Assembly (NCBI GenBank): GCA_022446885.1 | Contig: JAKVBU010000008.1 | Location: 173,756 to 237,755 of the forward strand | Origin: Phycisphaerales bacterium | Lineage (GTDB): Bacteria > Planctomycetota > Phycisphaerae > Phycisphaerales > SM1A02 | Direction of reading: 5' to 3' | Length of the DNA: 64,000 nt | Shown here: piece by piece, positions 1 to 7,639 of the stretch | How the letters are laid out: every line of letters starts with the position of its first letter | Position numbering within the stretch: position 1 is the first letter of the stretch | The notes under the pieces: generated by a model | Told to the model about the DNA's origin: nothing | What the model saw: the letters and a program-made list of their open reading frames with translations, nothing else | Database searches by the model: none | Program-made: the position numbers and the translations under genes

Positions 1-684
1 GGCGCCAAATGCCACGCGGTCGCCGTGCACCGCGACGCTTCGCCCCCCCCAGCCAAACTGGCCGCCGACCGAGGGCACGAGGTGGGCTTCGTGCATCCAC
101 TGGGCTTCATCAAATCGATACACATGGGCGGCGCCCGCGTCGGTATCTGCCGTGTCGTCTAGTTGAGCGCCCACCACGAGCAGATCGCCGTGCATGGCGA
201 CGCTTGTGCCGAACCGCGTTCCTGCAAACTGGGCTGGGACATCTACTGTGCCCGTCAGAACACAGGCGCCATGGGCGGCCAACAGCAGATGCACCTGCTC
301 CCTGCCGGGGCAGGCGATGGCACCTCGACCGACATCCAAGGTGATGTCGCTGCCGAATTCATCCCATGCGGTCAGGTCGAAGGGGGTTACCGGGCCGATG
401 GGTTGCCAGTTGTCGCCGAATCGGAAGAAGGCCTCCACGTTGCCCGCCCGGTAGCCATTGAGGTCATGCTCTGGAGCCCCCACGAGCAGGAGATTCTCTT
501 CGATCGCCACTGCCCGACCGAAGCCCGCGCCTTCAATGGGATTGGGCGGCGCGATCCAGGCCCCACCGGGCGGGTTCAGGGCGACGGTCAACAGGCTCGT
601 GAGCAACAGGGGCACCCCTTCAGCCTCGCCGCACCCACGCGCTGACGCAAGGCGAAATCTCCAAGGATGGTATGCCCTGGGCAT
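1..684 (-). CDS. FG-GAP repeat secreted protein, C-terminus cut off by window edge
   Basis: The reverse strand is open from an ATG at 684 to the window edge, giving 228 codons without a stop. The N-terminus has an Arg-rich stretch followed by a hydrophobic run (VPLLLTSLLTVAL), which looks like a signal peptide. After it come FG-GAP/integrin-alpha type blades, for example GAGFGRAVAIEENLLLVGAP, DEFGSDITLDV and GTSVAMHGDLLVVGAQLDD, each with the usual 'FG..VA..GD.L.VGA' pattern, and AAHVYRFD between blades. The family forms an extracellular beta-propeller; its ligand cannot be read here. A GTG at 615 is an alternative start, but the ATG keeps the charged n-region. The gene diverges from the M42 peptidase gene. 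The C-terminus is outside the window, so any sorting tail is unknown. Confidence 0.75.
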   Translation of the reverse strand, partial: MPRAYHPWRFRLASARGCGEAEGVPLLLTSLLTVALNPPGGAWIAPPNPIEGAGFGRAVAIEENLLLVGAPEHDLNGYRAGNVEAFFRFGDNWQPIGPVTPFDLTAWDEFGSDITLDVGRGAIACPGREQVHLLLAAHGACVLTGTVDVPAQFAGTRFGTSVAMHGDLLVVGAQLDDTADTDAGAAHVYRFDEAQWMHEAHLVPSVGGQFGWGGRSVAVHGDRVAFGA

Positions 685-714
685 TGGGGGGCGAAATCCA
701 AGCGCCTCCAGCGA

Positions 715-720
715 TACAGT
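715..720 (+). promoter_or_regulatory. TACAGT -10-like box 9 nt before ATG
   Basis: TACAGT lies 9 nt upstream of the M42 ATG at 730. There is no clear Shine-Dalgarno sequence between them. It fits the start-proximal -10 pattern seen at other genes in this window, so transcription may begin at or very near the start codon. Confidence 0.35.
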
Positions 721-729
721 GGTGCATTC

Positions 730-1791
730 ATGGACAGCTCACTCTTCAAGAAACTGTGCGAGACTCCGGGCGTACCTGGCCGTGAAGAGCGGGTTCGGGG
801 TCTCATCAAGCGGACGATCAAGGGCCTCTTCGACGAGGTCCGTACAGATGCACTGGGCTCACTCATCTGCACCCGCAGCCCACGTGGCTCCCGATCGAAG
901 GCACCCACCCGCGTGCTGATCTGTGCCCACATGGATGAGATCGGGTTCTATGTTCGCCATGTAGACGATCAGGGATTCGTCTGGGTCAACCCGGCTGGTG
1001 GCTTCGATCCCCGCAACCTGTTCTCAAGGCGAGTGCTGGTGTGCACAGCCAAGGAGGATCTGGTCGGGGTGATGAACCCCGGCGGGAAGCCCATCCACAT
1101 CTCCTCGCCCGAAGAGCGGAAGAAGATTCCCGAGCCGCTGGAATTCTGCATCGATCTGGGCATGAAGGCAGCCGCGGTGAAGCGGAAGGTGAAGATTGGC
1201 GATTTCGTGGTCATGCACGAGCCCTTTGTCGAGATGCCAGAGGCGTTCGTGTCCAAGGCGATCGACAATCGACTGGCCTGTTTCACGGCCATCGAGGCCC
1301 TGCGGGCGATCGAGAAGGCCCGTGGTAAGGCGGGGCATCACGCCTGCGAGATTGTGGTGGCCTTCACGACGCAGGAGGAAGTCGGGCTTCGTGGGGCGCT
1401 GGCCGCGGCCCAGTCTGTTGATGCGGATCTGGGGATCGGCCTCGACACCACGCTCTGCTGCGATACACCCGGGGTGCCCAGTGTCGATCGAGTGACGAGT
1501 TTCGGAGGTGGGGCGGGTGTGATGTTCATGGACTCTTCCATGATTGCAGATCAGGCACTCGCCGAAGATCTTTGCAGTGTGGCTCGCAAGCGCAAGATCC
1601 AGCATCAACGCTGCATTCTCCCTCGTGGGGGACAGGACGGCGCCGCCATTCAGCGCTCCGGCCACGGTGTTCGCACGGCGGCGCTGGTCTGCGGTACCAG
1701 ATACATCCACACCGTCACGGAAATGTGCGCTCGCAAGGATCTTCAGGCAACGATAGATCTACTCGCCGCTTGGCTACGAACTGTCAAGTAG
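730..1791 (+). CDS. M42 family metallopeptidase (aminopeptidase)
   Basis: The 353-residue product has the layout of M42/M20-like dinuclear zinc aminopeptidases (glutamyl aminopeptidase, tetrahedral TET family), which are cytosolic and trim peptides. Visible metal and catalytic residues are H67 and D69 in ICAHMDEIGF, D179 in AIDNRLACF, the Glu pair E216/E217 in TTQEEVGLRG, an Asp near 239, and H327 in GTRYIHT. Length is normal for the family. There is no signal peptide. The reading frame is open further upstream, but the ATG at 730 gives the typical N-terminus (SSLFKKLCETPGVPGREE) and leaves room for the divergent gene. With the POT transporter downstream it may take part in using imported peptides; that link is inference. 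Confidence 0.9.
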   Translation: MDSSLFKKLCETPGVPGREERVRGLIKRTIKGLFDEVRTDALGSLICTRSPRGSRSKAPTRVLICAHMDEIGFYVRHVDDQGFVWVNPAGGFDPRNLFSRRVLVCTAKEDLVGVMNPGGKPIHISSPEERKKIPEPLEFCIDLGMKAAAVKRKVKIGDFVVMHEPFVEMPEAFVSKAIDNRLACFTAIEALRAIEKARGKAGHHACEIVVAFTTQEEVGLRGALAAAQSVDADLGIGLDTTLCCDTPGVPSVDRVTSFGGGAGVMFMDSSMIADQALAEDLCSVARKRKIQHQRCILPRGGQDGAAIQRSGHGVRTAALVCGTRYIHTVTEMCARKDLQATIDLLAAWLRTVK

Positions 1792-1846
1792 GTAGAACAG
1801 AGTCGGCAAGATTCACAGATAAGGCAAGGCTCAAGGACAGCCCACT

Positions 1847-2452
1847 ATGCAACGATTCCTCACAGGAATGACCCTCATCGCCGCCATGGCCATCGGCACG
1901 ACGCTGGCCACTGCCGGCGCTCGAACGGCGAAGGTCGAGTCATGGAAGTTGGATCCGGTGCATTGCATGGCGCTCTTCAGGGTGCACCATGCCGGTGCCG
2001 GCCAGTTCTGGGGCCGGTTCAATGATGTCTCCGGAACTGTGCAATACGCCCGCGACGATAGCGATGCGCCGGAGTTTGATGTCACGGTGAAGACCTCAAG
2101 CATCGACACCGGAACCGCCAAGCTCGATCGCAATCTTCAGGGCCCCGACTTCTTCAACGCCAGGGAGTTTGAGACCATGACGTTCAAGAGCACTGGCGGT
2201 GAGCGTCTGGGCGAGAAGAAGTGGAAGATCACAGGCGATCTGACGTTGCTGGGCAAGACCGAGCCGGTCGAGGTGGAGGTGGAAACCACCGGCGTGATCG
2301 GCAATCCGGTGGTCGCCAAGGCCGGGTGGGAGGCCATCTTCACGATCTACCGCAGCGACTTCGGCATGAACTGGGGCGTGGACAATGGCGCCCTGGGCGA
2401 CGAGGTCAAGTTGATCATTGGTCTCGAGGGTGATACCGGACCGGGCGCCTGA
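1847..2452 (+). CDS. YceI-like periplasmic protein
   Basis: The 201-residue protein has a signal peptide (MQRFLTGMTLIAAMAIGTT, then ATAGA) and a YceI lipocalin-like domain starting at WKLDPVHCMALFRVHH. The family folds as an extended beta-barrel that can hold a polyisoprenoid; in other bacteria it is periplasmic, with roles that are poorly defined. A conserved 'LDRNLQGPDFFN' segment and the GDLTLLGKTEPVEVEV strand pair support the call. AAGGA sits 9 nt before the ATG. The next gene starts one base after the stop, so the two are very probably co-transcribed. Confidence 0.85.
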   Translation: MQRFLTGMTLIAAMAIGTTLATAGARTAKVESWKLDPVHCMALFRVHHAGAGQFWGRFNDVSGTVQYARDDSDAPEFDVTVKTSSIDTGTAKLDRNLQGPDFFNAREFETMTFKSTGGERLGEKKWKITGDLTLLGKTEPVEVEVETTGVIGNPVVAKAGWEAIFTIYRSDFGMNWGVDNGALGDEVKLIIGLEGDTGPGA

Positions 2453-2453
2453 G

Positions 2454-3344
2454 ATGATTTCCACTGCGCTATATGCCGTCGGGATTCCGCTGGCTGTGTC
2501 CGGAGGCGTCTTGGCGACAACGCTCTTGGTTCCGAGGCTGCGAACTCGTGGGGCCTTGATCGATGGAACGCTTGCGGCGTGTCTGGCAGGCGCTGCGATG
2601 TTGTCCTTCGTTCTTGAGAAGGGGATGCAGATACCGCACAGCGATGAGTGGCAGAAGTGGCTGATCACATCCTGGGTGCTGTTAATCGCTGCGGGTGCTG
2701 GCATGCTGGCTTCATGGGCATCAACAATTCGTATCGCACCTTTGGGCGGTTGGGTGATAGCCGCAGGTTTGGGCGCCTCCGCGGCGATTTGGTTGGAACT
2801 GCCCGGCCTCGACACTGCGGGCGATCGTGTCACGTTCGGTCTCATGCTTGGGCTCACCGTGCTCGTGGTGCAGCAGGCGGTGGCGACAGGGCGTGAACTG
2901 ATTTTTTGCATCGGGCTCTGGGCGATCGGGGCGTCACTTTCGCTGACGCTCCTCGAGGGTGGAAACCTCACGCTGCCACCGGTGGCGGGGGCCCTGAGCG
3001 CAACTGCCGCAGCGGCGGCAGTGCTCCTGGCCATCACGTCCGGCGGGGCTCCTGCCCGGCGAGTCGGCGTCGGAACTGCGACGGCTGCAGGCACGGCGTT
3101 CGTTTTCCTCATCGTCCTCGGGCAGAAGTACGACTACAGCGTCGATGGCATCGCTGACTGGCGATGGTGGCTGCCACTGACGGGCTTGGGCGCTTTGCTG
3201 CTGCTGCCGGCGGCCGTCCACAAGTCGAGCAGCAAGCGCCGCGCACCTTGGCTGATGCCGCTGATGCTGGTGGTGCTGCCAAGCGTGCCGTCGATCATCC
3301 TTGCCCTCAAGGCACTGGCCACGGCGTCGCCGGACGGGTATTGA
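2454..3344 (+). CDS. polytopic membrane protein, function unknown
   Basis: The 296-residue protein consists almost entirely of hydrophobic segments, roughly eight to ten predicted helices, separated by short loops rich in Gly and Ala. I do not recognise a family motif or catalytic residues. The start is the ATG one base after the YceI stop, which implies coupling. The stop overlaps the region where the POT transporter could begin. Position between yceI and a peptide transporter suggests an envelope role, but nothing in the sequence shows which. Confidence is for its being a real gene. Confidence 0.7.
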   Translation: MISTALYAVGIPLAVSGGVLATTLLVPRLRTRGALIDGTLAACLAGAAMLSFVLEKGMQIPHSDEWQKWLITSWVLLIAAGAGMLASWASTIRIAPLGGWVIAAGLGASAAIWLELPGLDTAGDRVTFGLMLGLTVLVVQQAVATGRELIFCIGLWAIGASLSLTLLEGGNLTLPPVAGALSATAAAAAVLLAITSGGAPARRVGVGTATAAGTAFVFLIVLGQKYDYSVDGIADWRWWLPLTGLGALLLLPAAVHKSSSKRRAPWLMPLMLVVLPSVPSIILALKALATASPDGY

Positions 3345-3370
3345 CCAATGTTCAGGCGGGAGCCCTCGAT

Positions 3371-4726
3371 GTGACACAGGCGCGGCGACGGGCCCTGGGC
3401 GTGGCGATGGTCTCCTTCGCCGAGTTGTGGGAGCGGGCCAGTTTTTACAGTTTGTCCGGCGTCATGGCGCTCTATGCGATCGCCAAGGTGTCTGACGGTG
3501 GGTTGGGCTGGACATCCGGCGAGGCTGACAAACTCAGCGGCACCTACACGCTTCTGGCGTTTGGGCTACCGGTCTTTTTGGGCATCGTGGGCGACCGGCT
3601 CACAGGTCACTACAGGGCGGTCGTGCTCGGTGGATGCGTGATCGTCACGGGGCATGCAACCTTGTTTGTGACGTCCGGCGAGAGCGGTTTCTGGGCGGGA
3701 TTGCTTCTGGTGGCTGCCGGCACCGGCCTGTTGAAGCCTGCGATGCCCTGCCTTGTGAGTTCCTTCTACCCCGAGCAGCAGTTGCAGCGTGATCAGGCAT
3801 TCAAGTGGTACTACCTGATGATCAATCTGGGCGCAGCCATGGGGCCTATCGTGGCTGGGTTCTTCAGTTTCAAGTGGGCCTTCCTCTGGGCCGGTCTGGG
3901 CATGATGGTTGCTTTGGTCCTGCTGGTGGCGGCTCGGTCATTGGTCCCGATGGTCGAACGGGGGCCTCCCCAGCATGGCGGCCCTGAACGCGATGAAGAG
4001 GGCGATCCGATGACAGGCACTCGCCTGCGTCGCAACCTCACCGTGCTGTTTGTCTTGTTCGGGCTGTTCCTTGTGTGGGCGCTGTCTTACGGCGTTTTCG
4101 CCGGAACATCGGACACTGAACTCATCGCCAAGAACTTTGTCGATCGGTCGCTCGATCTGGGATTCACCCAGAAAGTACCCACGGTCTGGCTGAACTCGAT
4201 CGAGCCGACGGTGATCGTGGTGGCAACGCCACTCATCACGCTCGCCATCGCAGCTGCTGCCCGGCGAGGTTGGTATCCGAGCATGCCAGCGCAGATGGTC
4301 TTCGGAGGTCTGTTGTCTACAGCCGCGCTGATCGGCCTCGCGTACGCAGTGCGGGCTATTCCGGTAGGGGATCAAGAGGCGCCGGTGATTGCTCTGGGCA
4401 CGTTCGTGGGCCTGTACGCCATCATGAGCATCGGAGAGATCTTTATCTCTCCCGTCTACATGGCCCTCATCACTCGGCTCGCTCCCCGCAGACTTCAGGC
4501 CACCTTCCAAGGCATGTGTCTATTGGCGATCGGGCTGCTGGGGTTTGCAGCCAGCAGAATTGGCGCTGCAGCCGAGGCTGACGGTGGCGCAGAGCGATTT
4601 GGCGACTATCTCGTGTCCGGCGTTGCCACCCTCGTTCTCGTAGCCCTCTTCATTCCGGTGGTGCCTTGGATGAAGCGCACGATTCGCAAGTGGAATCCCG
4701 GCCATGGGCCTGGTGGTGGGGCATGA
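3371..4726 (+). CDS. POT/PTR family proton-dependent oligopeptide transporter
   Basis: The 451-residue membrane protein belongs to the major facilitator superfamily, POT branch, which imports di- and tripeptides or related substrates with protons across the inner membrane. The first helix carries the family signature as SFAELWERASFYSLSG (ExxER followed by an aromatic). FGLPVFLGIVGDRLTGHYRAVVLG is split by the usual GD-R loop between helices 2 and 3. Later segments contain FKWYYLMINLGAAMGPI, matching the POT 'F.YY..INLG' motif, and the C-half has GEIFISPVY. A GTG start at 3371 is chosen because GGCGGGAG lies about 8 nt upstream; a TTG at 3341 overlapping the previous stop is the alternative. 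Confidence 0.85.
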   Translation: MTQARRRALGVAMVSFAELWERASFYSLSGVMALYAIAKVSDGGLGWTSGEADKLSGTYTLLAFGLPVFLGIVGDRLTGHYRAVVLGGCVIVTGHATLFVTSGESGFWAGLLLVAAGTGLLKPAMPCLVSSFYPEQQLQRDQAFKWYYLMINLGAAMGPIVAGFFSFKWAFLWAGLGMMVALVLLVAARSLVPMVERGPPQHGGPERDEEGDPMTGTRLRRNLTVLFVLFGLFLVWALSYGVFAGTSDTELIAKNFVDRSLDLGFTQKVPTVWLNSIEPTVIVVATPLITLAIAAAARRGWYPSMPAQMVFGGLLSTAALIGLAYAVRAIPVGDQEAPVIALGTFVGLYAIMSIGEIFISPVYMALITRLAPRRLQATFQGMCLLAIGLLGFAASRIGAAAEADGGAERFGDYLVSGVATLVLVALFIPVVPWMKRTIRKWNPGHGPGGGA

Positions 4727-4772
4727 TGCCCGCTTCACACAGTGGGTCTGCCCCAGTACGCTTCTCCCCTTC

Positions 4773-4940
4773 ATGAACATGACTCTGCTGTTGCTGTGGG
4801 CGCTTGGCTCGGTATTGGATCTCGATTTGGGACAGGATCTCGATTCGAGACAGGGTCCGGGCTCAGCACAAGTGGCACCTGGCCCGGGGGCGACGCACAA
4901 CGATATGAAGCTCTGGACCGGACCCGATTGGACTTTCTGA
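4773..4940 (+). CDS. possible 55-residue secreted peptide (doubtful)
   Basis: A short frame starts with a signal-like segment (MNMTLLLLWALGSVLDLD) and continues into a polar tail that includes two tandem copies of an 18-bp DNA repeat. It ends 25 bp before the DUF481 start codon. I recognise no family. A neighbouring frame over 4742-4969 is also open, so coding is uncertain. A TACGCT hexamer lies 10 nt before the ATG, which is weak support. Confidence 0.22.
   Translation: MNMTLLLLWALGSVLDLDLGQDLDSRQGPGSAQVAPGPGATHNDMKLWTGPDWTF
4817..4852 (+). repeat. two tandem 18-bp repeats
   Basis: GGATCTCGATTTGGGACA is followed directly by GGATCTCGATTCGAGACA, differing at two positions. The pair lies in the 239-bp stretch between the POT and DUF481 genes. 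No other copy was noticed. Confidence 0.8.
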
Positions 4941-4965
4941 ACGCCGCGTACGGCGGGAGTGCGAA

Positions 4966-5922
4966 ATGAATCTGATGGCAGTGTTGCTTGTCCTAGGAGC
5001 GATGGCATCGGCTGATGACCTCGCCCCCGGGACACATGTTGAAGTCACACTGAGCAATGGCGACCGGTTGAGCGGTCCATTAATCGAGCAGGACGACTCG
5101 TCAGTGACAATCGACCATCCAGTCTTGGGCCGCATTTCTTTACCTCGTCTGCCCAGGGAGTCTCCCGAGCCTCCGCCATCTCTTCCGGCCACCGCAGTTT
5201 CACCGGATGATGGCCTGCCCGAGAATCCCCCTGATCCAGTACTGGTCAAAGACGTGGCCGGACCGCAGGTGCCTTCAATCTGGAGTGGTAGCGCTGGTTT
5301 CTCACTGAACTACACCAACAACAGCACTACAACACTCAATGCCAGATTGTCAGGTGCGTTGAATAAGAAGACGAAGGCGGAGACGTTCAATCTCAACGGC
5401 TGGTATCTGGTGCAGACAACGGACGGGGACGTGACGCAGTCCAAGGCCTTCGTGGAAGGCTCTCAGAACTGGCTCATGAGCGAGTCCCCCTGGCTATTCT
5501 TCATCGACGGCCAGTATCAGTACAACAGGAACCAGTCGTGGGAGCATCTGGTGATGCCCAATGCGGGCGTCGGGTATCGCTTTCTCGATGATGACGTGTA
5601 CACCCTCACCGGAAAGGCCGGGGCCGGTGTGCGGTGGGAGTACGCTCTGCATACCCTCGATCCGCAACTGTATTTGCGAGTCGACGGGAGTGTGAATCTC
5701 GATCAGAAAACGACCCTGAATGGCTTCGTGCAACTCACTCCGGCATTTGATGATCCGGGCAACATGCAGGGCATTGTCCAACTCAATTACAGTCACACGA
5801 TGGACCTCCTCGCACCGATGTCGCTTACCGTCTTCCTGCAGGACAACTTCACCACCAAGGCACCTGAAGGATCAGAGTCCAACGACCTGACGGCCGGGGT
5901 GGGGCTGAACTGGGACTTCTGA
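4966..5922 (+). CDS. DUF481 family outer-membrane beta-barrel protein
   Basis: The 318-residue protein has a short signal peptide (MNLMAVLLVLGAMASA), an SH3-like strand region at about residues 23-62 (HVEVTLSNGDRLSGPLI), a Pro-rich linker, then a DUF481 (YdiY-like) barrel from about residue 100. The barrel is seen in repeated aromatic beta strands such as AGFSLNYTNNSTTTLNARLS and WLFFIDGQYQYNRNQSWE, and in the Phe-terminated C-terminus AGVGLNWDF, typical of outer-membrane barrels. The N-terminal SH3-like plus DUF481 layout recurs in planctomycetes. GGGAG precedes the ATG by about 8 nt. The function of the family is not established. Confidence 0.8.
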   Translation: MNLMAVLLVLGAMASADDLAPGTHVEVTLSNGDRLSGPLIEQDDSSVTIDHPVLGRISLPRLPRESPEPPPSLPATAVSPDDGLPENPPDPVLVKDVAGPQVPSIWSGSAGFSLNYTNNSTTTLNARLSGALNKKTKAETFNLNGWYLVQTTDGDVTQSKAFVEGSQNWLMSESPWLFFIDGQYQYNRNQSWEHLVMPNAGVGYRFLDDDVYTLTGKAGAGVRWEYALHTLDPQLYLRVDGSVNLDQKTTLNGFVQLTPAFDDPGNMQGIVQLNYSHTMDLLAPMSLTVFLQDNFTTKAPEGSESNDLTAGVGLNWDF

Positions 5923-5983
5923 CCATGCCTCGCCTTGACCTTCTGGCACTCCATCTTCTTCTCCCGACCACTGGAGTCTCTTG

Positions 5984-7630
5984 ATGCTGACGCTCACACT
6001 CACGCTTTCACTCGGCGCCGTCCCTACAGTTGAGGCACACCCGGTAGCCGTCACGGTCTATCCAAACCGAGCCTGGGTGCAGCGTGAGGTGCTGGTTGAA
6101 CTCGCCGAAGGGGCGCAGGAAGTGATCGTCACCGGGCTGCCCGAGACGATTCAATCCGACAGCATTCAAGCCTCGGCATCCGGGCCAGCCGCCGTGACCG
6201 ACGTGTCATACCGAGTACGTACCGAGTCGACGCCCGCTGCAGACCGCGACGAGCTCGCCGGGGCTGTCGCCAGGGCTGAAGATGCCCTGCTGAGCGTGAT
6301 GAACCGGGCCAAGGTGCTCGATGGGCAGGAGGCCTTTCTCGAAGGGTTGAGAGCCAAGGCCGTCTCGCAGGGGGCCGAGCAAGCCGGCACTGAAGCACTC
6401 GACACGGTGGCGGCTGGCCGGCAGATGAGTTTCATCGCCGACAAGATGGCGGAGATCCTCAGTGCCCGACTGACGCTCCGTCATGATCAGGCTGCTGCTG
6501 AACAGTCGCTCGACGCAGCAAAGGCTGCCCTTGCTGCGGCTGGTGGGGCATCCGTCACGCACCGGGAACTCGTCGTTCGGCTGCAGGTGGCCAGGGCGAC
6601 GGCGTCGACCATCACTGTGTCGGCGCTCGAGCATCGGGCTTCATGGAGCCCGATCTACGATGCCCGAATCGATGCATCCACTGGAGATGTCAAGCTCGAC
6701 TATCGCGGGCAGGTCGTGCAGACCACGGGGGAGAACTGGCCTGATGTGGAGATGACGCTCTCGACAGCGGAACCCAGCACCTCGCTTGAGCCTCCGACGC
6801 TGGGGCAGTGGGTGGTGGACGAGGCTGCGCCGCCGCCACCGCCCTCCGCGGGCCGTGCCCCGAAGTCACGTGGCCGCAGCGCCGACACCATGATCGCCGA
6901 GAACTTCGCCGCAGACATGCCAGGTGGAGTGGAGGCATCGGGGCAGTCATATTTTGCGTTTCAGGCCACAGTGGGTGGTGGACCGGTGAACGTCACGTAC
7001 ACGCTGCCCGGGCGGGTGGATGTGCCCAGCGATGGCGACTCACAGCGGCGTCTTCGAATCGGAGACACGATGCTTGATGGGTCCCTCGTGCGGCTGGCCG
7101 TGCCGGCCCGTACAGACGAGGTCTTTCTGCTCGCCGAAGCTGTCAACCCTGGTCCCTATCTGCTGCTTCCGGGCGCAACATCGCTCTTTGTCGATGGTGG
7201 TTTTGTCGGTCGAACCCACATGCCGACGACGGCGCCAGGAGAGCCGGTGAAGATGCCCTTCGGCCCGTTGCCCACGCTCACAAGTGAACGGCATGTCAAG
7301 ACCGAGACGTCTACGACGGGGCTGTTCGGTGACACCGCTCGATTTCAGCAGAAGATCACCATCGTCTTGGAGAATGCCACAGATGAGGCGGTTGAGGTTC
7401 GAGTGCTCGACCACCGTCCGGTCAGTCGCAACTCGAAGATCAAAGTCGAACTGGACGATCTGAGCGATCCACTCTCGACCGACCCGATCTATCAGCGTGA
7501 TGAAAAGCCCAAGGGCATCCTTCGGTGGGACATCGAGGTGCCGGCGAATGCCGTGGGAGAGACCGCACGAACCATCACGTGGACGCTGGACGTTCGCTGG
7601 CCCAAAGGCATGTCCGTCACCGGCGTATGA
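5984..7630 (+). CDS. MuiA-like mucoidy inhibitor family protein (DUF4140/DUF4139)
   Basis: The 548-residue secreted protein starts with a signal peptide (MLTLTLTLSLGAVPTVEA). DUF4140 follows at about residues 20-120 (VTVYPNRAWVQREVLVEL, the usual 'VTVYPDRA.VTR' opening). A helical coiled-coil stretch rich in Ala, Glu and Lys runs to about 190, then DUF4139 (SWSPIYDARIDASTGDVKLDY, matching 'W.P.YD.R'). A Pro-rich insert (APPPPPSAGRAP type) sits near residue 280. The C-terminal beta-rich part has VLDHRPVSRNSKIKVEL and ends with the LRWDIEVPA pattern of the family. The biochemical role is unknown; the name comes from a suppressor phenotype. GGAG lies 8 nt upstream of the ATG; a TTG one codon earlier is also possible. 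Confidence 0.85.
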   Translation: MLTLTLTLSLGAVPTVEAHPVAVTVYPNRAWVQREVLVELAEGAQEVIVTGLPETIQSDSIQASASGPAAVTDVSYRVRTESTPAADRDELAGAVARAEDALLSVMNRAKVLDGQEAFLEGLRAKAVSQGAEQAGTEALDTVAAGRQMSFIADKMAEILSARLTLRHDQAAAEQSLDAAKAALAAAGGASVTHRELVVRLQVARATASTITVSALEHRASWSPIYDARIDASTGDVKLDYRGQVVQTTGENWPDVEMTLSTAEPSTSLEPPTLGQWVVDEAAPPPPPSAGRAPKSRGRSADTMIAENFAADMPGGVEASGQSYFAFQATVGGGPVNVTYTLPGRVDVPSDGDSQRRLRIGDTMLDGSLVRLAVPARTDEVFLLAEAVNPGPYLLLPGATSLFVDGGFVGRTHMPTTAPGEPVKMPFGPLPTLTSERHVKTETSTTGLFGDTARFQQKITIVLENATDEAVEVRVLDHRPVSRNSKIKVELDDLSDPLSTDPIYQRDEKPKGILRWDIEVPANAVGETARTITWTLDVRWPKGMSVTGV

Positions 7631-7639
7631 GGATCGCCC

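Noticed and set aside
2096..3112. A 338-codon minus-strand frame over yceI and the membrane protein
   Set aside because: It lies wholly opposite two plus-strand genes with clear start signals and shows no family motif.
4742..4969. A plus-strand frame overlapping the DUF481 start by ATGA
   Set aside because: The overlap looks like coupling, but the product (Gly/Ser/Arg repeats from the 18-bp DNA repeat) has no signal, motif or family look.
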